Source of the DNA: Taxillus chinensis
Taxonomy: Eukaryota > Streptophyta > Magnoliopsida > Santalales > Loranthaceae
Assembly (NCBI GenBank): GCA_023512835.1
Contig: CM042090.1
Span: 49,183,321-49,247,320 of the forward strand
Direction of reading: 5' to 3'
DNA: 64,000 nt
A program made the translations under genes and the position numbers. The notes under the pieces are model-generated. The model ran no database searches and had not been told where the DNA came from. It worked only from the letters and a program-made list of their open reading frames with translations. This document shows, one piece after another, positions 34,555 to 44,874 of this stretch (positions are counted from its first letter, which is position 1; each line of letters begins with the position of its first letter).

Positions 34555-35850
34555 TCACCGGACGCTTCCCGCTAAGGTTGCCTCCGGCCTCGGTCTGCCT
34601 CCGGCCTCCCCAGGGTCGGGTCGACCAGATCCCGCCCGACCGGCCACCGACGAGCTGGTCTCTCGGTGGTGCACGAAGCTAGCATCACTCCTCACGCCGG
34701 ACGCCGCGCCCCGTTCCCCGTTGCACTCCCGCAAACCCGGCGCAAATGACCCTCTCGTCCACGGTTGTTGCATCGCCGGTCCTTCTTGGGGCACTCCCCT
34801 TTGAAGTGACCCTACTCTCCACGAAAGGTGGCATCTGCTCGGTAGACTCCCGGATGGACCACCCTGTCTTCCGCCGCCAAAGGTGAACCTCCCAGGGTTC
34901 ACAGATGTCCGACCCCGACCGCGAAAAGAACCGTTATCCCTCTCCTCCGTCTTGAGCCTCTTGGACCCTGCATCTCGATCAGGCCCACTCTGCAGTGGCG
35001 CCCCAGTGGGCCTGCCTCCCATCATCCGGTTCTCTCTCGGCTATACGGGCCGTCTCCACGGCCTCATCATAGGTCCTCAAGCGTAGAATCGCCACCCTCT
35101 CCCTAAGGGCTGGCCTGAGACCCAAGGTGAACTTGTGGGCCTTCAAGTCCTCCCTTACCACGGTCTCGGAGCAAACCTACTCAATCTCCGAACTCCCGCT
35201 CATACTCGGGTACCGTCTTGGATCCTTGCTTCAGGCTGCCAAATTCTTCCCTCTTCTCGCCATCTCTGTTTGGGAACCGACTCCCGGAAGAACCATCTTG
35301 GAAGAGTTGCAAGAACTCCTCCCAAAACATGAGTTACACCGCACGGCTCCCCGCAACACTCGTCCACCACTCCAAAGCGCCCCCTTTCCAGTGCCCGAAT
35401 TGCCGGTCGCACCTTATCCTCCTCCCGGGGCAGGAGAAAGGAGAACACATGCTCAATCTGCCTCAACCACCGCTCGCCTACCACAGGATCTTCCCCCCTT
35501 AAATCGCGGAGGTTGTTCCTTTCGGAACCGTGTCACCACATCATCCTCTGCACGGGTCGGTACACCACCCAGCGAACTCTCACGCTCACGAGGCGGCTCT
35601 CCTAGGTGGTGGTGGTGGTGGCGGGTGGTGGGGGGACCACCTGTGTTTGCCATCTCACGGCGCACCTCCTCCCGAACGTCTTCCGGAGTCCCTCCCGTAG
35701 CTCTCGTACTCTCCAGGCGGATGCCTTCTTGTACTGTGCCGTAACGAATAACGCATGCCCTCCAACGGATGGTCCCGCGCCCGGACCCTCATGGGCGAGA
35801 TGACTCATCGGCCATCGCCCCGGACGCACGTGTCACTCTCCTCGGTGGCA
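34555..35850 (-). pseudogene. gag: Tekay-like gag, frameshifted
   Basis: Pieces in three frames: WLRQIEHVFSFL (35470), then KAHKFTLGLRPALRERVAIL and TYDEAVETARIAERE (35160-34990), then a Gly/Arg-rich segment and a zinc-knuckle region around 34740-34800 (ECPKKDR, CNNRGREGH-like codons). These are the capsid and nucleocapsid parts of a chromovirus gag. There is no intact frame longer than about 70 meaningful codons. Confidence 0.75.
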
Positions 35851-36263
35851 TTCTTACTACATGAAGTAAGATGCACAAACGTCGAAACGCGTTTGACTAC
35901 TAACAAGTTGACTACCTCTACCCCATTATCAAGTCAAGCCGTACATGGCATTACACACATTTTAACCATTGCATCAATCAATATTGCACACAAAGACACC
36001 ACATTGTAGTCATACCCAAGGCATTCCAAGAATATTCAGAGTTGCACAGTTCACATAATCATGTTATGCACACCTTCACACATGACAACAAATGCAACTA
36101 GTGCCCTAATGCCAATGTATGCAAATCCTACCACAAGACTGGACTACCCTAAGTACACCTTGGAGGCTCAAAGAGGACCATGTTGATCAGGCATGTCCCT
36201 CCAGGCTCCTCCAAAGGACTCAAGATAACCAAGTCCGCCCACTACCCTAGGCCAACTAGACCA
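35851..36263 (-). other. Leader of the Tekay-like element
   Basis: About 410 bp between the primer site and gag, AT-rich compared with the coding part. No ORF. Confidence 0.6.
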
Positions 36264-36276
36264 TGCTCTGATACCA
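36264..36276 (-). other. Primer-binding site of the Tekay-like element (initiator-Met type)
   Basis: The minus strand reads TGGTATCAGAGCA three bases after the 5' LTR, a perfect match to the common plant initiator-Met tRNA site. Confidence 0.93.
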
Positions 36277-36279
36277 TAT

Positions 36280-38006
36280 TGTCACGCCCCGGATTTCCAA
36301 CCCGAGGAAACCGGTACATGACTTCCCTTTTACCCACACGGAGGGAGGGCAAAGGGGTAAGGATACAAATCAAGAATTCAACATTTTAAAACTTTCACAA
36401 CACATTCAAGAAAATTAAAGTCCATCAAAGCTGTCCACAAACCAATAACAAAGTCAGTCTTTATTACAAAGTTCTCTTTTTAATCCATCCCCATTGGGGT
36501 TACATCAGTTCCCATAAAAATAACATAAACAGTAAAGTAAAAAAAGGTCTTCCTCCTTGGTGTATCCACCTAACGCCTGTAAGTCCCTGGAAAAAAAGGC
36601 AAACACAGTAGGAGGGGTGAGCAACCACAGCTCAGTAGGGATCATGTCTCCCCAACCCATCCCATGTTCCTAGCATCTACATGCCATGTGTACAAGTGTA
36701 GTGTTGTGTTACAATAATTTCAACAAACATAATAACAACCACATCAACAATTTACAATCCTCCACCGCCACACGAGCTAACACTTTAACCACAAGTGATT
36801 TAACCGCCTCTTCAGGCCAAGTGATTTAACCGCCTCTTCAGGCCAAGTGATTTAACCGCCTCTTCAGGCCAAGTGATTTAACCGCCTCTTCAGGCCAAGT
36901 ACCACGATCAAGCACACATCACACATGGTCACTCAAGCATACAACCAAACACTTGGTGAGCACCCGTTCACAAGCGCACAAACCCATTCAGGCCATAGAG
37001 CAAACATCCAAGATACATATATACACTAAACCACAAGTCCAGTCACATGGACATATTACCAAACACTTAATGGGCATATACACACGGCTAAGTTCACACG
37101 GGCATTTCATCAAACATGTAGCGGGCATGTCGTACGGGCATTTTATCAAACACGTTTCATGCATCACACAAACACCGAAACACCAAAATCGCCATTGAAG
37201 GCCAACATTCATATAGGAGGTCACACCTATATGAATTTACATATAAATAATATAATATTCCGCCTAGGACCCTAGGACGAGAGGAGGGTTTAGGAAGAAC
37301 AGAATTCCCTACCTCAAGTAAAACGCAACAACACAAGAAAGTCCCGATCCCACGTCGAACGCCGTCCACCCACGAGTCACCGACCACCCACGCAAGACGC
37401 CCGGCGGCAACCAGGAGCTCTCCTTCCCTCTCTCTCTCTCTCTCTCTGCGATGGTGGTGGAGCAACAAACCCTAACCCTAAAACAGAGGGCTTCTCCTCC
37501 TTATATAGACAACACAACATCAAAACGACGTAGTTTTGATTAAGTGAACCCCAGCATCAAAACGACGTAGTTTTGATTACACAAGTTAGCACCTTTCCGC
37601 ACCCATATAGGCCAAAATACTCAGAATTTCAACATGGTCCTTTGGAGAAAGTTCCTTAGAATGTCAAAACCAAGGGAACCATGCAAAAATAAGCTCGCGC
37701 CAATTTGCACGTGAATTCCCCAATTCACGTGCACCTCCATATGGACTCCAAATGCTCTCAAACTTCACCCCTAGCCTCCTTGCATTATTTAGAAGACAAT
37801 TACACTTGCACGTGAATTGGACCCATATCACGTGCACTTCACATACATGTCCATTTGGCCTGAAACTTCTGTGGTAGATAGAGGACACCATTCTAAGCAT
37901 CTTTCCTTTTGCACGTGAATTCATTGGAGTCCATTTACTAGGTCAAAATCTAGAAAAACTCTACTCAGGAGGCAAAACTGACTATCTCAAGGTACGGGTC
38001 CTTACA
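36280..38006 (-). repeat. 5' LTR of the Tekay-like element
   Basis: 1727 bp, the partner of 29257-30920. It is longer mainly because the 26-bp unit is present four times (36794-36897) instead of twice. Several one- to three-base indels separate the pair, for example CTTCTGTGG here against CTTCGTGG there. Confidence 0.95.
36794..36897. repeat. 26-bp tandem repeat, four copies
   Basis: Four perfect head-to-tail 26-bp units beginning AGTGATTTAACCGCC. The sister LTR has two (29768-29819). Confidence 0.95.
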
Positions 38007-38011
38007 TGCAT

Positions 38012-39170
38012 ACACAGGGTTAATTCTGGCTTATTCCCACACCCACACAAATGTACAAGTATGAATATTTATACAAACATTCCTAAGAGACAACCTTGGA
38101 ACTTGTAGTTACAGAATGCGTTCAGCACTAACTATTCCTCGGTAATCTCTCTGCCTTGACTGCTGCGGTTTATGGAGCTCAAGACCTTGGGTTTGAAGAG
38201 TATAAATGCCTTTGTGAGTTTCGAAATATAATTAAGGTTGTGTCCACATATCCAGGTGATCCACGTGTAGGATTCTTCAGGTTCTCAATGAGTTTGTCTT
38301 ACATCGGGACACCACGAGCTGATAACTTTAAATGCGGTAGTTTGAAGTAACATCTTCTTGGTCCGGTGTAATTTTCCTTACTCCGTTCCTAATGAAGCTC
38401 GGAACCTTACTCCATGTCAGTGGTTGCTTACTCCATATCTATTTGGTACTGGAATCCTTAATCCGTGTCAGCGCTTCCTTACTCCGTGTGAATGAGAAGG
38501 TCAGAGTGCTTATTCCGTATCAGTGCTTCCTTATTCCGCATGTAAGTCCTTACTCCGTATGTAAGTTCCTTACTCCGTATGAATTTAAAGGACCGGATGG
38601 CTTACTCCGTACTAGCCATCCTTACTCCATATGAGTATGTGGCCCGGATTCCTTACTCCGCATCTAGTTTCCTTACTCCGTGCGAATAAAGACTCGGGTC
38701 CTTATTCCGCATCAATACTTCCTTACTCCGTATGTATGAAAGACTCGGATGCCTTACTCCGTGTCTTCTTTACTTTAGTTCGCTTGAGGGGAAGACTTAA
38801 CTTTTTAACTCCATGTCAAACCTTTTACTTCATACGACATTGTAGACCAAGACTCTTACTCCGCATCAGTTTGACTTAGTCCATTTGAGGGATTAGGAAC
38901 AGATTCCGTAATCCATAGCTTTTAAGTTCTTAGTCCGCACGAATGTTCCTTATTCCGTATGTATTGGTGACTTGGTTATTTACCAAGTGTTTGACGACAC
39001 TCACTCTTGTCCGGATCAGGATTATGTATCCCGTCCTTAGCTTTGCTCTCACGAGTGTATCTCCGGATTAATAACATATCTTCTGCAACGATCAAAGAAA
39101 CACAAAAGATCTCAGATCAAATTACATAAAGCTTTATCAGCATTATCCAAATTCTGGGCTTGATCCAACA
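38012..39170 (-). repeat. 3' LTR of SIRE element B, proximal piece
   Basis: The remainder of the LTR after the TGCAT duplication (38007-38011). It ends GGGCTTGATCCAACA on the plus strand, the reverse complement of the SIRE LTR start. In reverse complement it carries the CGGAGTAAGGA-type array (about 38355-38965). Together the two pieces make an LTR of about 1.4 kb. Confidence 0.92.
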
Positions 39171-39182
39171 ATCTCCCCCAAT
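39171..39182 (-). other. Polypurine tract of element B
   Basis: The minus strand reads ATTGGGGGAGAT directly before the LTR start TGTTGG, almost the same as element A. Confidence 0.9.
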
Positions 39183-39313
39183 TATGGATATGCCCAAACC
39201 CTTTGTAATTTGATCTAGTAAGCAGTGCAAAAAGATAACATACAGAATACGCATCACAACCAATTTCATTCATCAGCAACAGAATACAATTTAGCCTTTA
39301 TACAAGATTTTCA

Positions 39314-42029
39314 TTAAGGTACATAAGGCTTACTATACTTGAAGATCATAGTTGCTGCTTTCTCTCTAAGCTCCATTGTCTGCTTCATCGTATAAGTGGT
39401 GTGTTGGCTCCAAGATTTGTCCACACTTAAGAATGACTTGATGAAGTAACAGACAAAGGCCCCGCAGCTATCGCCATCCGGCTGTTGTGGCACTTGCTTC
39501 TTGCCCCGGAATGTCGCCTTCAGCTTTTCAGTTGGTCTCAAAGTGATGCCCAACTTTTCATAAAATCCGGCTTTCTTCACAGCTTCAGTCAACCTGAGAC
39601 ACAGTGGTTCCCATTGATTCTTTCTTACATATTGCTCTATAATCTGATGAGAATCAATCAGAATCATCTGTTTGGACTGAATCATGAAGACAGCCATCAT
39701 GAAATGTGGCGACATGATCCGGTATGGAATGAAGATAGTTGAGAGAGTATTCCATGGCTTGCTATCCTCAGCAGTTCCATCGATAGAGGACTGAATAATA
39801 TCTATACTGGAAGATAGCCCTCATTCCAGCATGGCAGAACGTCAAACAAGTGGCCGTCCTTGTACAGCGATGGAAACAGCCTTATCTCCATTTTAGCAGC
39901 CCTAGAGAAGTTGTCAATGTCGTCTGTTGTAAAGAGGCCTTTCTCCGAACAAAGGGTCCGAATGTCGTCCGGGGAGAAAGGGTACAGGTCAGAGAGACAT
40001 CTTCTCTCGGCAGAAGACACAGCATAGGACTTCATTGCCTTACGCACGCTTCCATCCGCATCAGAAGGGTCACACGCCGTGTATGATGGGAGGAAGGTGT
40101 CAGCTGCGGGTGGAGAGGATGGAGCTGCAGTCGAGGAGCTTGGCTGAGAAAAGCTGCTACGTTTGGGAATTTGAACTCCCTGAAGCAATGAAGAGGCGGG
40201 CCGCTTCTCAGCACGAGTGGATGGTTGTGGTGCAGGAGGAGCAGAAGGATCAGATGACACTCTCTCCCCCGGTTGGGCAGATCGCCTGGAAGCAACGGGA
40301 GGGCGAACCATCGTGTGCGCCAGGTCCGCGAAGGACGTAGACAAGGAATGGACGGACGAGGCGACGAGATCCATCTTCTGTTCCATGGAAGTGGAGGAAT
40401 CAGTGAGAGCGGAGAGGAGTTGAGCGCCAAGTGCATTAACCTTGGTGGCGATGGCGGATATTTGGGCGCTATGAGCTTGAGCGTGTCGGTCCAGCTGGGT
40501 GGAGAGCACAGCGTTGGAGTGGACCGTTCCAAAAGAAGCACGCCCAAGGACCAACTCCGGAGCTTTGGAGGACTCCCCCGCATGAACAGGAGCAGGAGTG
40601 CGCCGGGCAGAGGAGTCCGCAGGAGTATCAGCAGTAGCAGCAGAAGGGGCATTCGGAGCATCAGAGGCATCCGGAGCAGCTGACCCGCTTTGACCAGAGA
40701 GGTCAACCACGGGAATCGCGGCAACAGGAGAAGAGGGGCCAGCCTTAGCAGGGGAAGGACTCCGTGCGGCATGGACCAGGCTGGAGGGGGTAGGGAACGG
40801 CACATCTGGAATGGAGGTCGGCGTAAAAAAGCCGTGGTCCAAGTTCCAGATGATCATGGTCTCCGGGGATTGGGTATGGCGCATGTAAAACACCCGGAGA
40901 TCGGTGTCAGGAATGGAGGCAGTGTGGGCAAGGCTGAAACAGAGCCATAGGTCCGTTAAGGTGTTGGCGGAGAGATGGTCAAGATAATCTCGGGGTTGAG
41001 GTAGGGGAGGCAAAGGAGCTTCCGGAGTAGATGTCGGGACATCAGCAGTGACGGCAGCAATAGCGGTATCAACCGCGGCAGTAATGGCGGAAGTGGAGGG
41101 AGTAGGGACATCCGTAGCAGAAGGGGCTGAGGAAACAGCTTTAGGGACGCTGCGCTGAGAGGGCCCCGCAACCTCAGAAGGATCGGCACGGACGCTGTGC
41201 TGGGAAGCCCGAGAAACGGAGGGTGCAGCAACGGACCGAATCCAGGAGGACCGGTGAGCAGAGCTGACCTCTGGGACATGGGCGCGCAGGGGGTCACCAA
41301 CGAAGCGCCTTGTTGTTCTGCGGCAGGAAGAGGGCGGAGAGCTGCAGAGGGACGACAGGCTGTCATGTTCCCATCAGGCGTAAGATAGCGGAGGTAATAA
41401 GCCGGAGGGAATGAAACAGCATCGGAGCGGGTGTAATGGTCCGGATGAAGATGCTGGAAGACAATGCTGAGTATGCACCCGAAAGAATGGTTCTTGGGTC
41501 CAGTCTGCAGCAGTCGGAACAAAAATGTCCCCCAGTCCATTAGAAGACCTTCGAAAATGCCATACATGGCCAGAAGAAGGTCGTACGGAACGGAGTCCAG
41601 GGCAGATGTGCGAGCCAGTAAACAATGACTCAAGATGGTCGCCATATAGCGATAGCGACCTTGGAAGGACTTCACCTTGTATTCCTTGCCTTTGTAGGTG
41701 CAACTCATAGAAGCTACCATGGGATCGGCATCGGGGCGCTGTGGTTCACCGGGGGGTAGATAGAGAGTAGCGCGGAGAACGACGGGGGTAATGAGGATGG
41801 ATTCACCGCGAACATAGGAGATGATGCAGTCGGTGGTACAGCGAATCCGTTGGTAAAACTCGAGAATGTCGTCTATGAGCAGATCGACAGGAGTGGAAAT
41901 CAGGTTGAGTAGGTGAGAGGCTTCTAGAAGAGGGCAAATATCGGAAAACCAGTCTGGAGGGTTGGAGACAGCGCTCCAATCAACCAAATGGCCGGGATTA
42001 ACGCCGGAAAGTGAGGTTCTGGGTGCCAT
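39314..42029 (-). pseudogene. Extra SIRE gene with Ulp1-like C-terminus (element B)
   Basis: ATG at 42029 on the minus strand (MAPRTSLSGVNPGHLVDW). It runs through one frameshift (near 41000-41300) and one stop after YLPV (39802) to PYVP at 39314, about 905 codons in all. Same order as element A: N-terminal domain with PGHLVDW, TPVDLLIDD, KSFQGRYRYMATILSHCLL and ALDSVPYDLLLAMY; Pro/Ala-rich linker; DYLDHLSANTLTDLWLCFSL; HAGESSKAP; heptad-like QLDRHAQAHSAQISAIATK; SFSQPSSSTAAPSSPP linker; C48-type core with IMSPHFMMAVFMI (His), ILIDSHQII (Asp) and VPQQPDGDSCGAFVCYF (Gln, Cys). Conservation in a second, clearly diverged copy argues that this is a real element gene. Confidence 0.8.
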
Positions 42030-42150
42030 TGTAGATGAAAGTTGAAGGGTGAGAAGAAAGGTGAGGTCTTGGGGATTGAAGGAGCAACGAGAGGTTTAGG
42101 GATTTGAAAAGGGTAACACTTGTGCTTCGCAGGAATGACCAGAATATATA
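42030..42150 (-). promoter_or_regulatory. Candidate internal promoter and leader of the extra gene (element B)
   Basis: The minus strand has TATATATT (42150-42143) 121 nt upstream of the ATG, then ATCCCTAAACC and a pyrimidine-rich leader ending just before ATGGCACC. Element A shows the same three parts at the same spacing. Confidence 0.5.
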
Positions 42151-43738
42151 AGACTGAGTCCGTAAATGTCAGCGGGTCTAGGAATTTGGCGAGTGAAACA
42201 GTGAACCGCTTGACAGGCTGATGTCATTAGTCTTGATATCGAATTAAAAGATGACGTGGAGGCGGCATGACCAAATAAGGGTAACAGCTGTTCGCCTTCC
42301 GGAGAAGTGTGTGCATCCCGAGATATGCATTTAATGAATCATCAAGATTCCTCCTCAAAAGCACGCGATATAAAAGAAGACATGGATTATCGCAATTTGA
42401 CAGTGTTAGGAGTCCGAAGGAATGAACCGACAATCATCCGGAATCAACGATAGTCGAGTGAAAAGTATTCGGATGAAAAGTAGACCTTGTCCGTAGTAAC
42501 AAAGCACGGTAAGAGAGAAGTAGATTCCTTTGCTGTCAATAAGTCGAAGAGAAGAGAAGTACCACAACACTTCAAATCCAAGACTAGGGACTAGATTTAC
42601 CGATAAGGTTGCAAAGAAAATCTGAACCTGTAGTTTAAAAAAACTAAAAATACAAAAGTTGAACAGGCACGAATTAGTACGGATAGGAGAAAATAGTCAG
42701 TGAAGAGCTACATAATCCGAACTAAAGAGAAGCAGAACTCATGCATTACAAAGAATGAAATAGACATATACAAACGAGAGAATGATCAATGTGACTGAAT
42801 CAGGACATATGTCAGATAATAAATACACAAGTTCATATAGGTCAACATAGCGAAACCGTCCTGCTGAACGACGTAGCTAAGATTAATTAAAAATCATATG
42901 ATTTGGCCAAATTAGGATTCATGAGTGAAAAATGAGGAAGCGGACACATATCAAAAGTAAGCAGTTGATTACCCGATTAAAATGCATGGTTGAAGAAGAA
43001 AAAATAATACATCCAAGCATGCCACTATTCTGTTCCAAAACCACATGTCCAGTCAGATCCAGAAGTAAAGGTTTAGAGGAGAGAGTATCCGAGACATATT
43101 AGGGGGTCATTACTGAGGTAATAGATGAAGCTTAAGCTTCCCCGTAGATCATTTGATCCTCTCAGTGAAAGGCTCTCCCTCAGATAGACAGCCAGGAAAG
43201 AGGTCATGAGACATATACGGGGGGGTATTACTCAAATAATTTATAAAAAATTTTCTCCCCCGTAGATTGTGCAATCCTCTCGGTAGACCTTTCCGGCTTA
43301 TAGAAATTCAGCACTGTCTATCTTTTTAGGAAACTATACTTCAGAAGCTGATCAGACTGCGATTGAGTATTCATCCACCAGGCATTCCAAGCTAACCCAT
43401 TTCATTTCTTCAACTATACATGTTAATAGAGTAATCTAAATGAATAGGCTTTTGTCATGTGGTGATCAGTGGAAATTAAGATCATGAAACCAGAATGAGG
43501 CTAATCATATAAACTTTAATCATGTTGGCTTAAACGACTTCCGTCGGGAAACGCAAGCATCCTCCCATTACTGAAGTTGATATTAATATCGAAGCATGAA
43601 GTCGTTAATCGGTAAGTATGATCAGTATTAAAATCAGTATGTATCTTCTACTTTCACTAAAAGCACAATGCATGTTCTGATAGTAAGTATACTGTTGGGT
43701 AATTTAAATGTGAAACTATGCAGAGAAGTCAAGCATAC
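42151..43738 (-). other. Non-coding spacer between pol and the extra gene, element B
   Basis: Minus-strand homologue of 9428-11011. It contains CTACGGGGGAGAAAA (43250), a seven-G run (43220) and a further GAGAGGATCAAATGATC block (43145). No ORF. Confidence 0.6.
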
Positions 43739-44870
43739 CTAATCGGATGAGTAGTTCAGAGAATCTTGCATCAGGTAGGGGCTTTGCAAGTATGTCGCAT
43801 TGATCTTGATAGCAACATGTTCGAGGGAAATGTGATTTTTTAGAACATGGTCGCGTATGAAGTGATACCTGACCTCAATATGCTTCGTCTTAGGGTGCAT
43901 GACAGGATTGTTGCTGATAGCAATTGCACTAGTGTTGTCGCAGTAGAGTGGAATAGATGACATGTTGAAACCGTAGTCAGTAAGTTGACTTTGCATCCAG
44001 AGCAGCTGTGTGCAGCAACTCCCAGCAGCTATATATTCCGTACCACTTGTGCTCTTCCTGTCGATGCGACATCCAGCAAAGTCGGCATCAGAGTATCCGG
44101 ATAAGGTGAAGTTGGACTCCTTTGGGTACCAGAGTCCCAAATTCATCGTTCCCTTGAGATACCTTAATATCCGTTTAACATGAAGCATATGTGACTCCTT
44201 TGGATTCGCCTGATATCGTGCACAGATGCAAGTTGCAAACATATTGTCAGGGGCGACTTGCTTGTAAGATACGACAAGGATCCTATCATCCCTCTGTAGT
44301 CAGTCACATTTACTGATATGCCGTCCACATCAGGATCTAACTTGGCACTGACAGGCATGGGTGTCTTGATGGGAGATGAACTTTCCATACCAAACTTCTT
44401 AATAAGATCACGAGTGTACTTAGCTTGATTAATGAAGATTCCTTCCTTCAATTGTTTAACTTCTATTCCGAGGAAGTAAGACAGTTCTCCCATTATGCTC
44501 ATCTCAAACTTGCCTGTCATCAACTTAGCAAACTCTTCACAAAGCTTCGGATTCGTTGATCCAAAAATGATATCATCCACGTATATCTATACGATTAGAG
44601 TGTGTCCTTTCTCTTTTCGTAGAAATAAGGTGGTGTCTATCTTCCCTTTTTGGAAGTTGTGAGCAAGTAGGAATTCTGACAGTGTGTTGTACCAGGCTCT
44701 TGGAGCTTGCTTCAAACCATATAAAGCTTTCCGAAGTTCGTAGACTAGATGTCCTGCTTTAGGTTCAATGAAACCGGGAGGTTGTTCTACGTAAACCTCC
44801 TCTTGAAGATCTTCATTCAGGAATGCGCTCTTGACGTCCATTTGATAAACTATGAAGTTTTCATATGAAG
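43739..44870 (-). pseudogene. pol: SIRE reverse transcriptase C-terminal half and RNase H (element B)
   Basis: The minus strand gives [19 protein letters not shown] (44870), KALYGLKQAPRAWYNTL, YVDDIIFGSTNPKL (44580), ELSYFLGIEVKQL, then SGYSDADFAGC, a deletion after KSTSGT, and CDNTSAIAISNNPVM. A stop sits just before YVDD (codon ending 44587, TAG where element A has CAG). A frameshift separates the RNase H (near 44240). The N-terminal half of the polymerase continues beyond the solo Tat LTR at 47960. Confidence 0.9.
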
Positions 44871-44874
44871 CATA

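Larger units (their letters stand above)
29257..38006 (-). mobile_element. Complete Tekay-like Ty3 chromovirus inserted in the element B LTR
   Basis: 8750 bp between LTRs 29257-30920 and 36280-38006 (TGTCACGCCCCGG...GTCCTTACA on the plus strand), with perfect TGCAT target duplications at 29252-29256 and 38007-38011. Minus-strand order: primer site, gag, protease, reverse transcriptase, RNase H, integrase, C-terminal region. The LTR pair is nearly identical in base substitutions, so the insertion is among the youngest here. Even so, pol is riddled with one-base indels. The interior (31200-35850) is much GC-richer than its surroundings. The Tekay label is by protein similarity from memory. Confidence 0.93.

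Noticed and set aside
34472..35744. Several plus-strand frames of 90-205 codons in the GC-rich Tekay interior
   Set aside because: They are antisense to gag of the minus-strand element and have no recognisable domains; high GC lowers stop frequency.
40032..40805. 257-codon Leu/Pro-rich minus-strand frame
   Set aside because: It is a shifted frame of the extra gene's linker; the element A homologue supports the other frame (APVHAGESSKAPE).
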